Shown here: positions 54,447 to 62,307 of the stretch, one piece after another
Numbering within the stretch: the first letter of the stretch is position 1
Layout: each line of letters opens with the position of its first letter
Assembly: GCF_003992625.1 (NCBI RefSeq)
Contig: NZ_RZMW01000041.1
Span: 303,276-367,275, forward strand
DNA: 64,000 nucleotides
From: Pelagibacterium lentulum
GTDB lineage: Bacteria; Pseudomonadota; Alphaproteobacteria; Rhizobiales; Devosiaceae
Direction: 5' to 3'
Made by a program: the position numbers and the translations under genes
The notes under the pieces: generated by a model
Database searches by the model: none
What the model was told of the DNA's origin: nothing
What the model saw: the letters and a program-made list of their open reading frames with translations, nothing else

Positions 54447-55838
54447 ATGGGCGCCATGAGCGATGCGAGCAAGACCACAAATGCCAAGAAGGTCTTTATC
54501 AAGACCTATGGCTGCCAGATGAATGTTTATGACAGCGACCGGATGACCGATGCGCTGGCAGACCACGGGTTTAGCCCGACCCAGGACATGGGCGAGGCAG
54601 ACCTTGTGCTGCTCAACACCTGCCATATTCGGGAAAAGGCCGCCGAAAAGGTCTATTCCGAACTTGGCCGCATCCGCGATTTCCGCAATGAGCGCGAGCC
54701 CGGTGCCAAAAAGATGTTGATCGGGGTTGCCGGTTGCGTCGCCCAGGCCGAAGGCGAAGAAATCATGGCGCGGGCACCTGCCGTCGATCTGGTTTTCGGC
54801 CCCCAGTCCTATCACAGGTTGCCCGAGCTTGTGGCCCGCGCCGACCGCGAGCGGGTGATCGACACCGATTTTCCCGAGGAAGACAAATTTGCCCATCTTC
54901 CGGCGCCGAAGAAGGAAGTGACCATTTCGCGCGGGCTGACCGCGTTCCTCACGGTGCAGGAAGGTTGCGACAAGTTCTGTTCGTTCTGCGTTGTACCCTA
55001 TACGCGCGGCGCCGAGGTTTCACGCCCGGTCGCGCAGGTCATCGCCGAAGCGCGCGCCCTTGCCGATGCCGGGGTTCGCGAGATCACGCTTTTGGGCCAG
55101 AACGTCAATGCCTATCACGGGGTCGATGACAAAGGCCGTCAGATCGGTCTGGGCGAACTTTGCTATCTTCTTGCCGAAATCGAGGGGCTTGCCCGTATCC
55201 GTTATACCACCAGCCACCCGCGCGACATGGACGATGCGCTGATTGCGGCCCATCGCGACCTCGACAAGTTGATGCCCTATCTGCATCTGCCGGTGCAATC
55301 GGGCTCCGATACAATTCTCAAGGCCATGAACCGGCGCCACACGGCAGCCCAATATCTCGAAATCATCGACCGGATCAAACAGGCCCGTCCGGACATGGCG
55401 CTTTCCGGCGATTTCATCGTCGGTTTTCCCGGTGAAACCGACAGGGATTTCGCCGATACGCTCGATATGGTCAAAAAGGTCGGCTACGCATCCGCCTTCT
55501 CGTTCAAATACTCGACCCGACCCGGAACGCCAGGCGCGGAAATGGACAATCAGGTGCCCGAAGCGGTAAAGGCCGAGCGCCTAGAAGCGCTGCAAGCGGA
55601 AATTACGGCCCACCAAACCGCGTTCAACGCTGGCTGCGTAGGCCTGACACTGCCAGTGCTGTTGGAGAAAAAAGGCCGCAATCCCGGTCAGATTGCCGGG
55701 CGCTCGCCCTATCTCCAGCCGGTTCATATCGAGGCTGACGAAAGCCTTATCGGCCAGATTCTGCCGGTTGAAATCGTCGACCGGGCAAAAAATTCGCTTG
55801 TCGGCACAATTGTCACATCCAAAGTGCAGGCGGTTTGA
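54447..55838 (+). CDS. miaB: tRNA-2-methylthio-N6-dimethylallyladenosine synthase
   Basis: 463 residues: N-terminal UPF0004 domain with [25 protein letters not shown] and GCVAQAEG cysteines for the auxiliary cluster; radical SAM core [17 protein letters not shown] (CxxxCxxC, about 172-180); C-terminal TRAM domain (about 375-440). Methylthiolates i6A37 in tRNA. Start at ATG 54447 right after the plsC stop, or at 54456. Followed by phoH and ybeY as in most Alphaproteobacteria. Confidence 0.97.
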   Translation: MGAMSDASKTTNAKKVFIKTYGCQMNVYDSDRMTDALADHGFSPTQDMGEADLVLLNTCHIREKAAEKVYSELGRIRDFRNEREPGAKKMLIGVAGCVAQAEGEEIMARAPAVDLVFGPQSYHRLPELVARADRERVIDTDFPEEDKFAHLPAPKKEVTISRGLTAFLTVQEGCDKFCSFCVVPYTRGAEVSRPVAQVIAEARALADAGVREITLLGQNVNAYHGVDDKGRQIGLGELCYLLAEIEGLARIRYTTSHPRDMDDALIAAHRDLDKLMPYLHLPVQSGSDTILKAMNRRHTAAQYLEIIDRIKQARPDMALSGDFIVGFPGETDRDFADTLDMVKKVGYASAFSFKYSTRPGTPGAEMDNQVPEAVKAERLEALQAEITAHQTAFNAGCVGLTLPVLLEKKGRNPGQIAGRSPYLQPVHIEADESLIGQILPVEIVDRAKNSLVGTIVTSKVQAV

Positions 55839-55901
55839 TAGAGTCGGCGTTCTGATAGATTCGGTTTTGATGTCCTGCACGGCATTTTGGAGCCACAGCA
55901 T

Positions 55902-56939
55902 TTGACACGGAATTTGCGGTCGCAACCCGCCCCGGCCAATCCGGCCCATCTCGAACTGGCCTTTGAAGACAACAGGCTCGTTTCCCAACTTTATGGCGAA
56001 TTTGACCAGAACCTGGCCCTGCTTGAGCAACGGTTGGGCGTCGAAGCCAATTCGCGCGGCAATCACGTGATGCTGCGCGGCAATCCGCAATCGATCGATC
56101 AGGCCCGGCGGGCTTTGGAATCGCTTTATGACATGCTCGAAGAGGGCAAGCCGGTTTCCATTGGCGATGTGGATGGAGTCATCCGCATGGTTCAGACCGA
56201 CGATAGCCAGCTTTCGCTGCCCACGCTTGAGAAAAAGGGCAAGGTGCGCATGGCCCAGATTGCCACGCGCAAGGCAACAATCGTTGCCCGCAACCCGGCC
56301 CAGGACGGCTATATCCGCGCCATGGACCGTTTCGAGCTTGTCTTTGGCGTCGGCCCTGCAGGCACCGGCAAGACCTATCTTGCGGTTGCCTATGCCGCAA
56401 CGCTGCTTGAGCGCGGCGAAATCAGCCGCATCATCCTTTCGCGCCCTGCGGTTGAAGCCGGAGAACGGCTGGGGTTCCTGCCCGGCGACATGAAGGAAAA
56501 GGTCGATCCTTACCTGCGCCCGCTTTACGATGCGCTTTACGACATGATGCAGCCAGAAGTCGTCGAGCGCTGCATAACGTCAGGGGCCATTGAAGTGGCG
56601 CCGCTTGCGTTCATGCGCGGGCGCACGCTGGCCAACGCTGCGGTCATTCTCGATGAGGCGCAGAACACCACGTCGATGCAGATGAAGATGTTCCTGACCC
56701 GGCTCGGCGAGAATTCCCGCATGATCGTGACTGGCGATCCCACCCAGGTGGATTTGCCGCGCGGCGAAAAATCCGGGCTTGTCGAAGCGCTGCATCTGCT
56801 TTCCGATATCGATGGCATTCATATTTCGCGCTTTTCGGACAAGGATGTGGTCCGCCACGAACTTGTCGCCCGGATCGTGCGCGCCTATGAGGGCTCGACG
56901 GGTAAGAGCCCGACCGGGGAAGGCCCATTGGCGGTCTAA
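55902..56939 (+). CDS. phoH: PhoH-like ATPase
   Basis: 345 residues: N-terminal KH-like region, then a P-loop ATPase with Walker A GPAGTGKTY, SRPAVEAGERLGFLPGD and Walker B VILDEAQNTT. Member of the PhoH/YbeZ family that works with YbeY in 16S rRNA maturation and ribosome quality control. Start codon is TTG; I prefer 55902 because GGAG lies 9 bases upstream; a TTG at 55887 is an alternative. Six bases before ybeY. Confidence 0.93.
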   Translation: MTRNLRSQPAPANPAHLELAFEDNRLVSQLYGEFDQNLALLEQRLGVEANSRGNHVMLRGNPQSIDQARRALESLYDMLEEGKPVSIGDVDGVIRMVQTDDSQLSLPTLEKKGKVRMAQIATRKATIVARNPAQDGYIRAMDRFELVFGVGPAGTGKTYLAVAYAATLLERGEISRIILSRPAVEAGERLGFLPGDMKEKVDPYLRPLYDALYDMMQPEVVERCITSGAIEVAPLAFMRGRTLANAAVILDEAQNTTSMQMKMFLTRLGENSRMIVTGDPTQVDLPRGEKSGLVEALHLLSDIDGIHISRFSDKDVVRHELVARIVRAYEGSTGKSPTGEGPLAV

Positions 56940-56945
56940 GAAACA

Positions 56946-57455
56946 ATGCTCGCATTTGACATCGATGTGACCCGGCAGGCCGGCAACTGGCCACAAGGTC
57001 TTGAGCCGCTTGTCGAGCGGGCCGTTCTGGTTGCCCTGGAAATGTCTGGCCGGGACGTTGCCGGTCCTGCGGAAATATCGATCGTTCTGACCGACGACCA
57101 ATCGCAAAAAGAGCTGAACCGGCAATGGCGCGGCAAGGACAAGCCGACCAATGTGCTCTCCTTCCCGCAGATCGAACCTGACGATGCCGTGATGGGCCTT
57201 TTAGGTGACATAATCCTTGCCCATGAAACGCTGGTGCGCGAAGCGGCCGCGCTCGACAAGAGCTTTGAGGCCCATTTCGTGCATCTTTTGGTGCATGGCA
57301 TGCTGCATATTTTAGGCTATGATCACCAAACCGGTGAACAAGCTCTTGTCATGGAGACGAGAGAAACCGATATTATGATCCGGTTGGGTTATGAGGATCC
57401 CTATGATGGACAAGACCTCGATCTGGATACGATTGACCCGAAAACTGCGCAATGA
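56946..57455 (+). CDS. ybeY: Endoribonuclease YbeY
   Basis: 169 residues. Zinc motif HLLVHGMLHILGYDH (H-x3-H-x5-H) near 117-127; NRQWRGKDKPTNVLSFP and GDIILAHE (about 50-95) also diagnostic. Single-strand endoribonuclease for 16S rRNA 3'-end maturation and 70S quality control. Between phoH and the tlyC/corC gene, 45 bp from the latter. Confidence 0.97.
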   Translation: MLAFDIDVTRQAGNWPQGLEPLVERAVLVALEMSGRDVAGPAEISIVLTDDQSQKELNRQWRGKDKPTNVLSFPQIEPDDAVMGLLGDIILAHETLVREAAALDKSFEAHFVHLLVHGMLHILGYDHQTGEQALVMETRETDIMIRLGYEDPYDGQDLDLDTIDPKTAQ

Positions 57456-57499
57456 TGCCCAAGGAGTGCTGACGGCCAACTGTAAAGGCCGCACCCGAA

Positions 57500-58591
57500 A
57501 TGACCGATTACGATCAATCTAGCGCCGCGGCGCGCCGGCCGCATCGCCAATCTGGCGACTCTCGAGACCTTGTACTTTCCGGGGACAAGCGCTCCTCGCT
57601 ATGGACCAAAGTCAAGGCAATGCTTTCTGCCCGGTCTGCGTCGTTGCGCGACGATCTGCAGGAAGCGCTTGATGCTCCCGAACACCGTCTGCTCGACAGC
57701 TTTTCCGCGTCAGAGCGCGCGATCCTGCAAAACGTGCTCAAGCTCGGTGGCATGCGGGTGGAAGACGTTATGGTGCCGCGTGCCGATATCGAAGCGGTCG
57801 ATACCAATGTGATCGTTGGCGAAGTGATTTCACGCTTTCGCTCGGTCGGCCATTCGCGCATGCCCGTTTTCGAGGACAGTCTCGATAATGTCGTCGGTAT
57901 GGTCCATATCAAGGACGTGCTCGACAAGATCGCCGAGCCGGTAAAGCGCAGTGCGGCCAATGGCCCATCCAACGGTAATGGCAACGGCACAGCGGCAAGC
58001 CCTGTGAAATTGCTGTCGCCCATGCTCAAGCAGAAAATTTCAAAGCAGGATCTGGTGCGCAAGGTCCTGTTTGTACCCCCATCCATGCTCGTTACGGACC
58101 TTCTGGCCTCGATGCAGGCGACCCGCATGCATATGGCGGTCGTGATCGATGAATATGGCGGCACCGATGGCCTAGTCACAATCGAGGACTTGCTTGAAGC
58201 GGTGGTTGGGGATATCGAAGACGAGCACGATGAAGATGAAGCGGCAATGCTAAAGCCCGTGGGTGACGATATCTATCTCGCCGATGCGCGGGTTGAATTG
58301 AGCGAGCTTATCGAAACGATCGGCCCCGATTTCGATCCGGGCGAATTGGCCGAAGATGTCGATACGCTGGGCGGATTGATCTTTGCGATTTTGGGCCGGG
58401 TGCCGGTGCGTGGCGAATTGATTTCCAAGATCAAGGGCTTTGAATTCGAGATCACGCGAGCCGATGCGCGCCGGATCAAGCAGGTGCGGATAACCCGGCG
58501 CAAGCGCAAGCCACGCCTTATGATCGCCGGTCCGAAAAGCGAAACGGCGGCAACCGAGGTCAGCGCAGCACCAGAGCAGGCTGCCGAGTAG
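57500..58591 (+). CDS. CorC/TlyC-type CBS and transporter-associated domain protein
   Basis: 363 residues: N-terminal charged tail (about 1-70), two CBS domains (about 85-225) with RVEDVMVPRADIEAVD, GHSRMPVFED and EYGGTDGLVTIEDLLEAVVGDIEDE, then a CorC_HlyC domain (about 240-325) with DTLGGLIFAILGRVPVRGE. There are no DUF21 membrane helices, so it is the soluble YbeX/CorC form, associated with Mg2+/Co2+ efflux or, more recently, ribosome maturation with YbeY. The usual next gene, lnt, is absent here; regA follows convergently. Confidence 0.93.
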   Translation: MTDYDQSSAAARRPHRQSGDSRDLVLSGDKRSSLWTKVKAMLSARSASLRDDLQEALDAPEHRLLDSFSASERAILQNVLKLGGMRVEDVMVPRADIEAVDTNVIVGEVISRFRSVGHSRMPVFEDSLDNVVGMVHIKDVLDKIAEPVKRSAANGPSNGNGNGTAASPVKLLSPMLKQKISKQDLVRKVLFVPPSMLVTDLLASMQATRMHMAVVIDEYGGTDGLVTIEDLLEAVVGDIEDEHDEDEAAMLKPVGDDIYLADARVELSELIETIGPDFDPGELAEDVDTLGGLIFAILGRVPVRGELISKIKGFEFEITRADARRIKQVRITRRKRKPRLMIAGPKSETAATEVSAAPEQAAE

Positions 58592-58598
58592 GTATCAA

Positions 58599-59150
58599 TC
58601 AGCGCGGCGCGCGCTTGGCGAGAATGCGCTGAAGCGTACGCCGATGCATGTTGAGCCGGCGTGCGGTTTCCGAAACATTGCGGTCGCAAAGCTCATAAAC
58701 CCGCTGAATATGCTCCCAGCGCACGCGGTCAGCCGACATGGGGTTTTCTGGCGGTTCAGGCTTGATTTCTGCATCGGCCAGAAGCGCCTTGACCACGTCA
58801 TCGGCATCGGCTGGCTTGGCGAGGTAATCGACGGCACCCAGTTTTACCGCCGTTACGGCGGTTGCGATATTGCCGTAGCCGGTCAGGACCACCGCACGGG
58901 CTTCGGGGCGCTTTTCGTGAAGTGTGGATACCACTTCGAGCCCGTTGCCGTCTTCAAGCCGCAAATCAACTACTGCAAAAGCCGGAGGATCGGACTTGAC
59001 CGCCGCAAGGCCCGCCGCAACGCTGTCGGCAACCGTTACAATAAAGCCGCGTTTTTCCATCGCGCGCTCAAGCCGGGTGAGAAAGGGCTTGTCATCGTCC
59101 AGAAGCAAAAGGGTCTTTTCGTGGTCTGCAAGTTCGCTGAGGTCGGTCAT
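58599..59150 (-). CDS. regA: RegA/ActR/PrrA response regulator
   Basis: 183 residues: receiver domain with LLLDDDKPFLTRLERAMEKRG, phosphoacceptor Asp in VVDLRLEDGNGLEVV, K in LAKPADADD, then the invariant Fis-type HTH VSETARRLNMHRRTLQRILAKRAP. Global redox regulator (respiration, CO2/N2 fixation, hydrogen) in Alphaproteobacteria. ATG 59150 gives the family N-terminus; a longer frame reaches 59198. Downstream of regB on the same strand with a palindrome in the 134-bp gap. Confidence 0.96.
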   Translation of the reverse strand: MTDLSELADHEKTLLLLDDDKPFLTRLERAMEKRGFIVTVADSVAAGLAAVKSDPPAFAVVDLRLEDGNGLEVVSTLHEKRPEARAVVLTGYGNIATAVTAVKLGAVDYLAKPADADDVVKALLADAEIKPEPPENPMSADRVRWEHIQRVYELCDRNVSETARRLNMHRRTLQRILAKRAPR

Positions 59151-59202
59151 TGTACTTAATCTCTCTTGGCCAGTGCGGTTATCGCCAATCTGGATCAAAA
59201 GG

Positions 59203-59235
59203 TCAAAGTGAACTGCCTGGCCTGCGTCACTTTGA
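59203..59235. promoter_or_regulatory. 9-bp inverted repeat between regB and regA
   Basis: TCAAAGTGA (59203-59211) and TCACTTTGA (59227-59235), perfect, 15-base spacer. It may be a leader hairpin of regA mRNA or a binding site for a dimeric regulator, possibly RegA itself. No T-run directly after it. Confidence 0.55.
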
Positions 59236-59284
59236 ACGTCCCGAGCCCCGTAATTCTAACGCCTGTAGCGCCGTTTTGGATCGC

Positions 59285-60649
59285 TTAGGGCCAAGGCTCT
59301 GAATCGGCATCATTGAGTGCCTCGCGTGGCCACGAGATTTCAACGCAAGCATGCCCATTGGCCCGTGCGTTGAAAAAGCGCAAGGTTGCCCCGGTACGCT
59401 CAAGCAGGGTCTTGGCAATAAAAACACCAAGCCCAAGCCCGCCAGCGCCATCTGGACCACGCGGGTCAGCCTCGCCCTTGTCGCGGAAGCGCGTGGTCAG
59501 ATAAGGTTCCCCAAGCCGGCTCAAAAGCTCAGAGGGGAAACCCGGCCCGTCATCGGCAATGGTGATCACAACCCGGCGCGCGTCCCATCCGGCGCTTATG
59601 GTTATATATTCGCGGGCGAACTGAACCGCATTCTCGATGAGATTGCCAAGCCCGTATAGCAGCGCGACATTGCGCAGGATAACCGGTTCTTCACCACCAA
59701 ATTCGGATTTGGACATGGAGATCGTCTTGCCCATCGATGATGCGGCATGTTCGTGCGGTTTGGCCAGTTCCGCAATGACATCGGAAACGGAGACCTTTTC
59801 GAAGATGTCGGCCTGAGCGGATTTAAGATTGCGCAACTTGCCAAGAATGGCACGACAGCGGGCGACTTGTTCCAGGATCAGGTCCATGTCTTCGGCCAAT
59901 TCGCCTTCAGCCACTTCCCGGCGCATTTCCTTTGCCGCCAGCGCAATAGTCGCCAGTGGCGTGCCCAATTCATGGGCGGCGGCGGCGGCAAGCCCATCAA
60001 GCGCGGAAAGCTGCTGCTGGCGCGAGAGGGCAAGTTCGGTCACGGTCAGTGCATCGACGAGTTGGCGGGCTTCGTGGGCCACCTTGTTGGTATAGGCTGC
60101 AATGAACCCGACCCCGCATAGCAGCGACACCCACATGCCCAGGAGATAGAAGGGCGGCGGGGTAAAGGGGGCGGCGGGATCCCAGGGCAACGGCAGGTGA
60201 AACAATGCGATCAGGGTTGCGATCAGGGCCACAAGCGAAGCCAGAAGAACGGTTTCCCGCGAGGGCAGAGCCGAGGCCGAGACCGATACTGGCGCCAATA
60301 GCAGTAGGGCAAAGGGATTACCCAGACCTCCAGTGAGATACAAAAGGCTGCCCAATTGCAGACAGTCATAGGCAAGCTGGATAAAACCAAGCCTTGAACC
60401 GGGGCGATGGGCCGGTCCAAAGCGGATCAACAGTCCGAGATTGAGCAGCACCGAGGCGGCAATCACCGTCGCGCAGGCCGCAAGAGGCAGATCAAAACCC
60501 AAGACAAAATGGACGACCAGGATGCTGGCCGACTGGCCCGCAATCGCGAGCCAGCGCAAAAGCACAAGCGTTTCAAGGCGCAAAGGGTTTGCGGCGCGCG
60601 GGACATAGGCGATGGATTCGGAATTTGAGAGGGATTGGGCTGGGGTCAT
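59285..60649 (-). CDS. regB: RegB/ActS/PrrB redox sensor histidine kinase
   Basis: 454 residues. Six N-terminal helices (about 28-185), the RegB quinone-binding motif GGLGNPF at 107-113, the H-box AAAHELGTPLATIALAA with His226, and the redox Cys265 in EQVARCRAIL, the same number as in R. capsulatus RegB. The C-terminal HATPase has NLIENAVQFA and DDGPGFP. Numbering supports ATG 60649 (GGAAAG upstream) over the longer frame from 60706. Partner of regA downstream. Confidence 0.96.
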   Translation of the reverse strand: MTPAQSLSNSESIAYVPRAANPLRLETLVLLRWLAIAGQSASILVVHFVLGFDLPLAACATVIAASVLLNLGLLIRFGPAHRPGSRLGFIQLAYDCLQLGSLLYLTGGLGNPFALLLLAPVSVSASALPSRETVLLASLVALIATLIALFHLPLPWDPAAPFTPPPFYLLGMWVSLLCGVGFIAAYTNKVAHEARQLVDALTVTELALSRQQQLSALDGLAAAAAHELGTPLATIALAAKEMRREVAEGELAEDMDLILEQVARCRAILGKLRNLKSAQADIFEKVSVSDVIAELAKPHEHAASSMGKTISMSKSEFGGEEPVILRNVALLYGLGNLIENAVQFAREYITISAGWDARRVVITIADDGPGFPSELLSRLGEPYLTTRFRDKGEADPRGPDGAGGLGLGVFIAKTLLERTGATLRFFNARANGHACVEISWPREALNDADSEPWP

Positions 60650-60788
60650 CTGGCTTTCCACTATGCCCCGCGGATGGAGCGTTGGTGTTCTAGCACAGGA
60701 TTTCAAGAGCTAAAAATTGCCTTTCTCACCTTGATCGAACCAAAACCAATCCCAATTTCCCTTTGTGTTCGAGACTTGGAGAGACGAC

Positions 60789-61226
60789 ATGAATACGGCC
60801 CTTATCAAACCGGAATGGTCGCCTTTGACCATTGCCCTCATGGTGCTCGGCTTCATCATCTTCTGGCCGCTTGGCCTGGCGGTGCTGGCCTATATCCTGT
60901 GGGGCGAATATTTTGGCGGCAGCAAGGAGCGCGCGGAACGCTGGTTCAGCGAGCAAAAGCACAGCTTCAAAACACACAAGAAAGGCTGTGGGCGACGCTA
61001 TCGCAGCGGCCGGACTGGCAATGCCGCCTTTGACGAATATCGCGACGAGCAGTTGAAAAGGCTCGAGGAAGAGCGTCAGCGGCTCGAAGAAGAGCGCGAA
61101 GCCTTCGAGGAATATCTTGCCAATCTGCACAAGGCGCGCGACCGCGATGAATTCGACCGCTTCATGCGCGAACGCGGATCGCGCCGCGACGAGCATCGCA
61201 ATGATGGGGATCACCCCCAGTATTAG
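60789..61226 (+). CDS. DUF2852 membrane protein
   Basis: 145 residues. The start MNTALIKPEWSPLTIALMVL has one hydrophobic segment (about 14-40) with FIIFWPLGLAVLAYILWG, then a long charged Arg/Glu-rich coiled coil (about 80-130; EEERQRLEEEREAFEEYL). DUF2852 is an alphaproteobacterial family without known activity. ATG 60789 has GGAGAG closely upstream; the frame opens at 60765. Followed by a strong terminator. Confidence 0.86.
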   Translation: MNTALIKPEWSPLTIALMVLGFIIFWPLGLAVLAYILWGEYFGGSKERAERWFSEQKHSFKTHKKGCGRRYRSGRTGNAAFDEYRDEQLKRLEEERQRLEEEREAFEEYLANLHKARDRDEFDRFMRERGSRRDEHRNDGDHPQY

Positions 61227-61321
61227 ATGCTGACACCTATCCATTGTGCCGGGTACCTTTCCTCCTCTCCTCCCGCCCGGCATGATGCCGCCTTGAGCTT
61301 CCCCTGCCTCAAGGCATTCTC

Positions 61322-61365
61322 AAAGTGGCATGACGTCCTTCATTAGGGCGCATGCCACTTTTTTT
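61322..61365 (+). terminator. Rho-independent terminator
   Basis: AAAGTGGCATG (61322-61332) pairs with CATGCCACTTT (61351-61361), 11 bp perfect, ending in a run of seven T. Ends the DUF2852 gene. Confidence 0.9.
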
Positions 61366-61425
61366 GTTCAACAGGAGCGCAATACCTCATAATGGCATCG
61401 CGATTCGAACTGGCGAGCCTTGCTG

Positions 61426-62172
61426 ATGGATCTTGATCTGCGCCGCTGGCGCACCCCGAAATTCCCCCAAGAAGTGGCACTCGATCTCGATAGCGATATA
61501 ATCGTCGTCAAGGTCCGCGTTCATGCGCGTGCGCGCCATTACAGACTGAGCCTTTCAGCGCGCAATGGTCCGGTGCTGACAGTGCCGCACAAGGGCCGCT
61601 GGAGCGATGCCGAAGCGTTTCTCATGCGTCACAAGGGCTGGCTGGCGGACAAGATTTCAAAGCGCGCAACAGGGGCCGGAATGGCCGACGGCGCAACGCT
61701 TGCCTTGCGCGGCCAATTGCACAGAATCGTGGCCGAGACCAGCGCGCGCGGGATCGTGCGTATCGGGCCGGCCGAAGACAGAGACGGTTTGCCGGTCCTG
61801 CGCGTACCGGGTGGTCCCGAGCATCTGGAGCGCCGGTTGACCGACTGGCTCAAGGCGCAGGCCCGCAGCGATCTTGAAACACGCTGCGCCATTCATGCCG
61901 AAAGGCTTGGGGTCAAAATTGCCAGCCTGCGTATCCGCGATCAATCGACACGCTGGGGATCGTGCTCAAGCGCACGGGTGCTCAATTTCAACTGGCGCCT
62001 GATCCTTGCGCCTCCCTATGTGCTGGACTATGTGGCTGCACACGAAGTGGCACACATTCTGGAGATGAACCATTCTCCCGCTTTCTGGCGGACCGTTGCC
62101 CGAACCTTGCCCGACTATGAGCGAGGCAAGGCTTGGCTCAAAGCCCATGGCAGCGGCTTGATGGCCATATGA
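61426..62172 (+). CDS. YgjP-like (WssF/SprT-type) metallopeptidase
   Basis: 248 residues, DUF45/YgjP family. Zinc motif HEVAHILEMNHSPAFW near 205-220 (HExxH, third ligand His), preceded by RSTRWGSCSSARVLNFNWRLILAP, the family signature. Predicted cytosolic zinc peptidase; function unknown. A TTG two codons upstream (61420) is an alternative start. No partner seen. Confidence 0.92.
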   Translation: MDLDLRRWRTPKFPQEVALDLDSDIIVVKVRVHARARHYRLSLSARNGPVLTVPHKGRWSDAEAFLMRHKGWLADKISKRATGAGMADGATLALRGQLHRIVAETSARGIVRIGPAEDRDGLPVLRVPGGPEHLERRLTDWLKAQARSDLETRCAIHAERLGVKIASLRIRDQSTRWGSCSSARVLNFNWRLILAPPYVLDYVAAHEVAHILEMNHSPAFWRTVARTLPDYERGKAWLKAHGSGLMAI

Positions 62173-62205
62173 AAAAGGACCCTGACCGACTCCTTTTTCT
62201 TCATC

Positions 62206-62305
62206 TAGAGCCGTTCAGGTTTTGATGGAATCAAAAACCCAGCTCTAAGTCATTGTTTTGTCGCGTGTCCGAACCGCAAAACCGTTCTACTCTTGCTGGA
62301 CACGC
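62206..62305. repeat. Composite palindromic intergenic element, copy 2
   Basis: Same two-structure element as at 45717. Arm 1 AGAGC (62207-62211) with GCTCT and inner GGTTTT-N9-AAAA; arm 2 GCGTGTCC (62263-62270) with GGACACGC (62298-62305). It ends just 2 bp from the stop codon of the penicillin-binding protein gene (62308). Confidence 0.8.
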
Positions 62306-62307
62306 AT

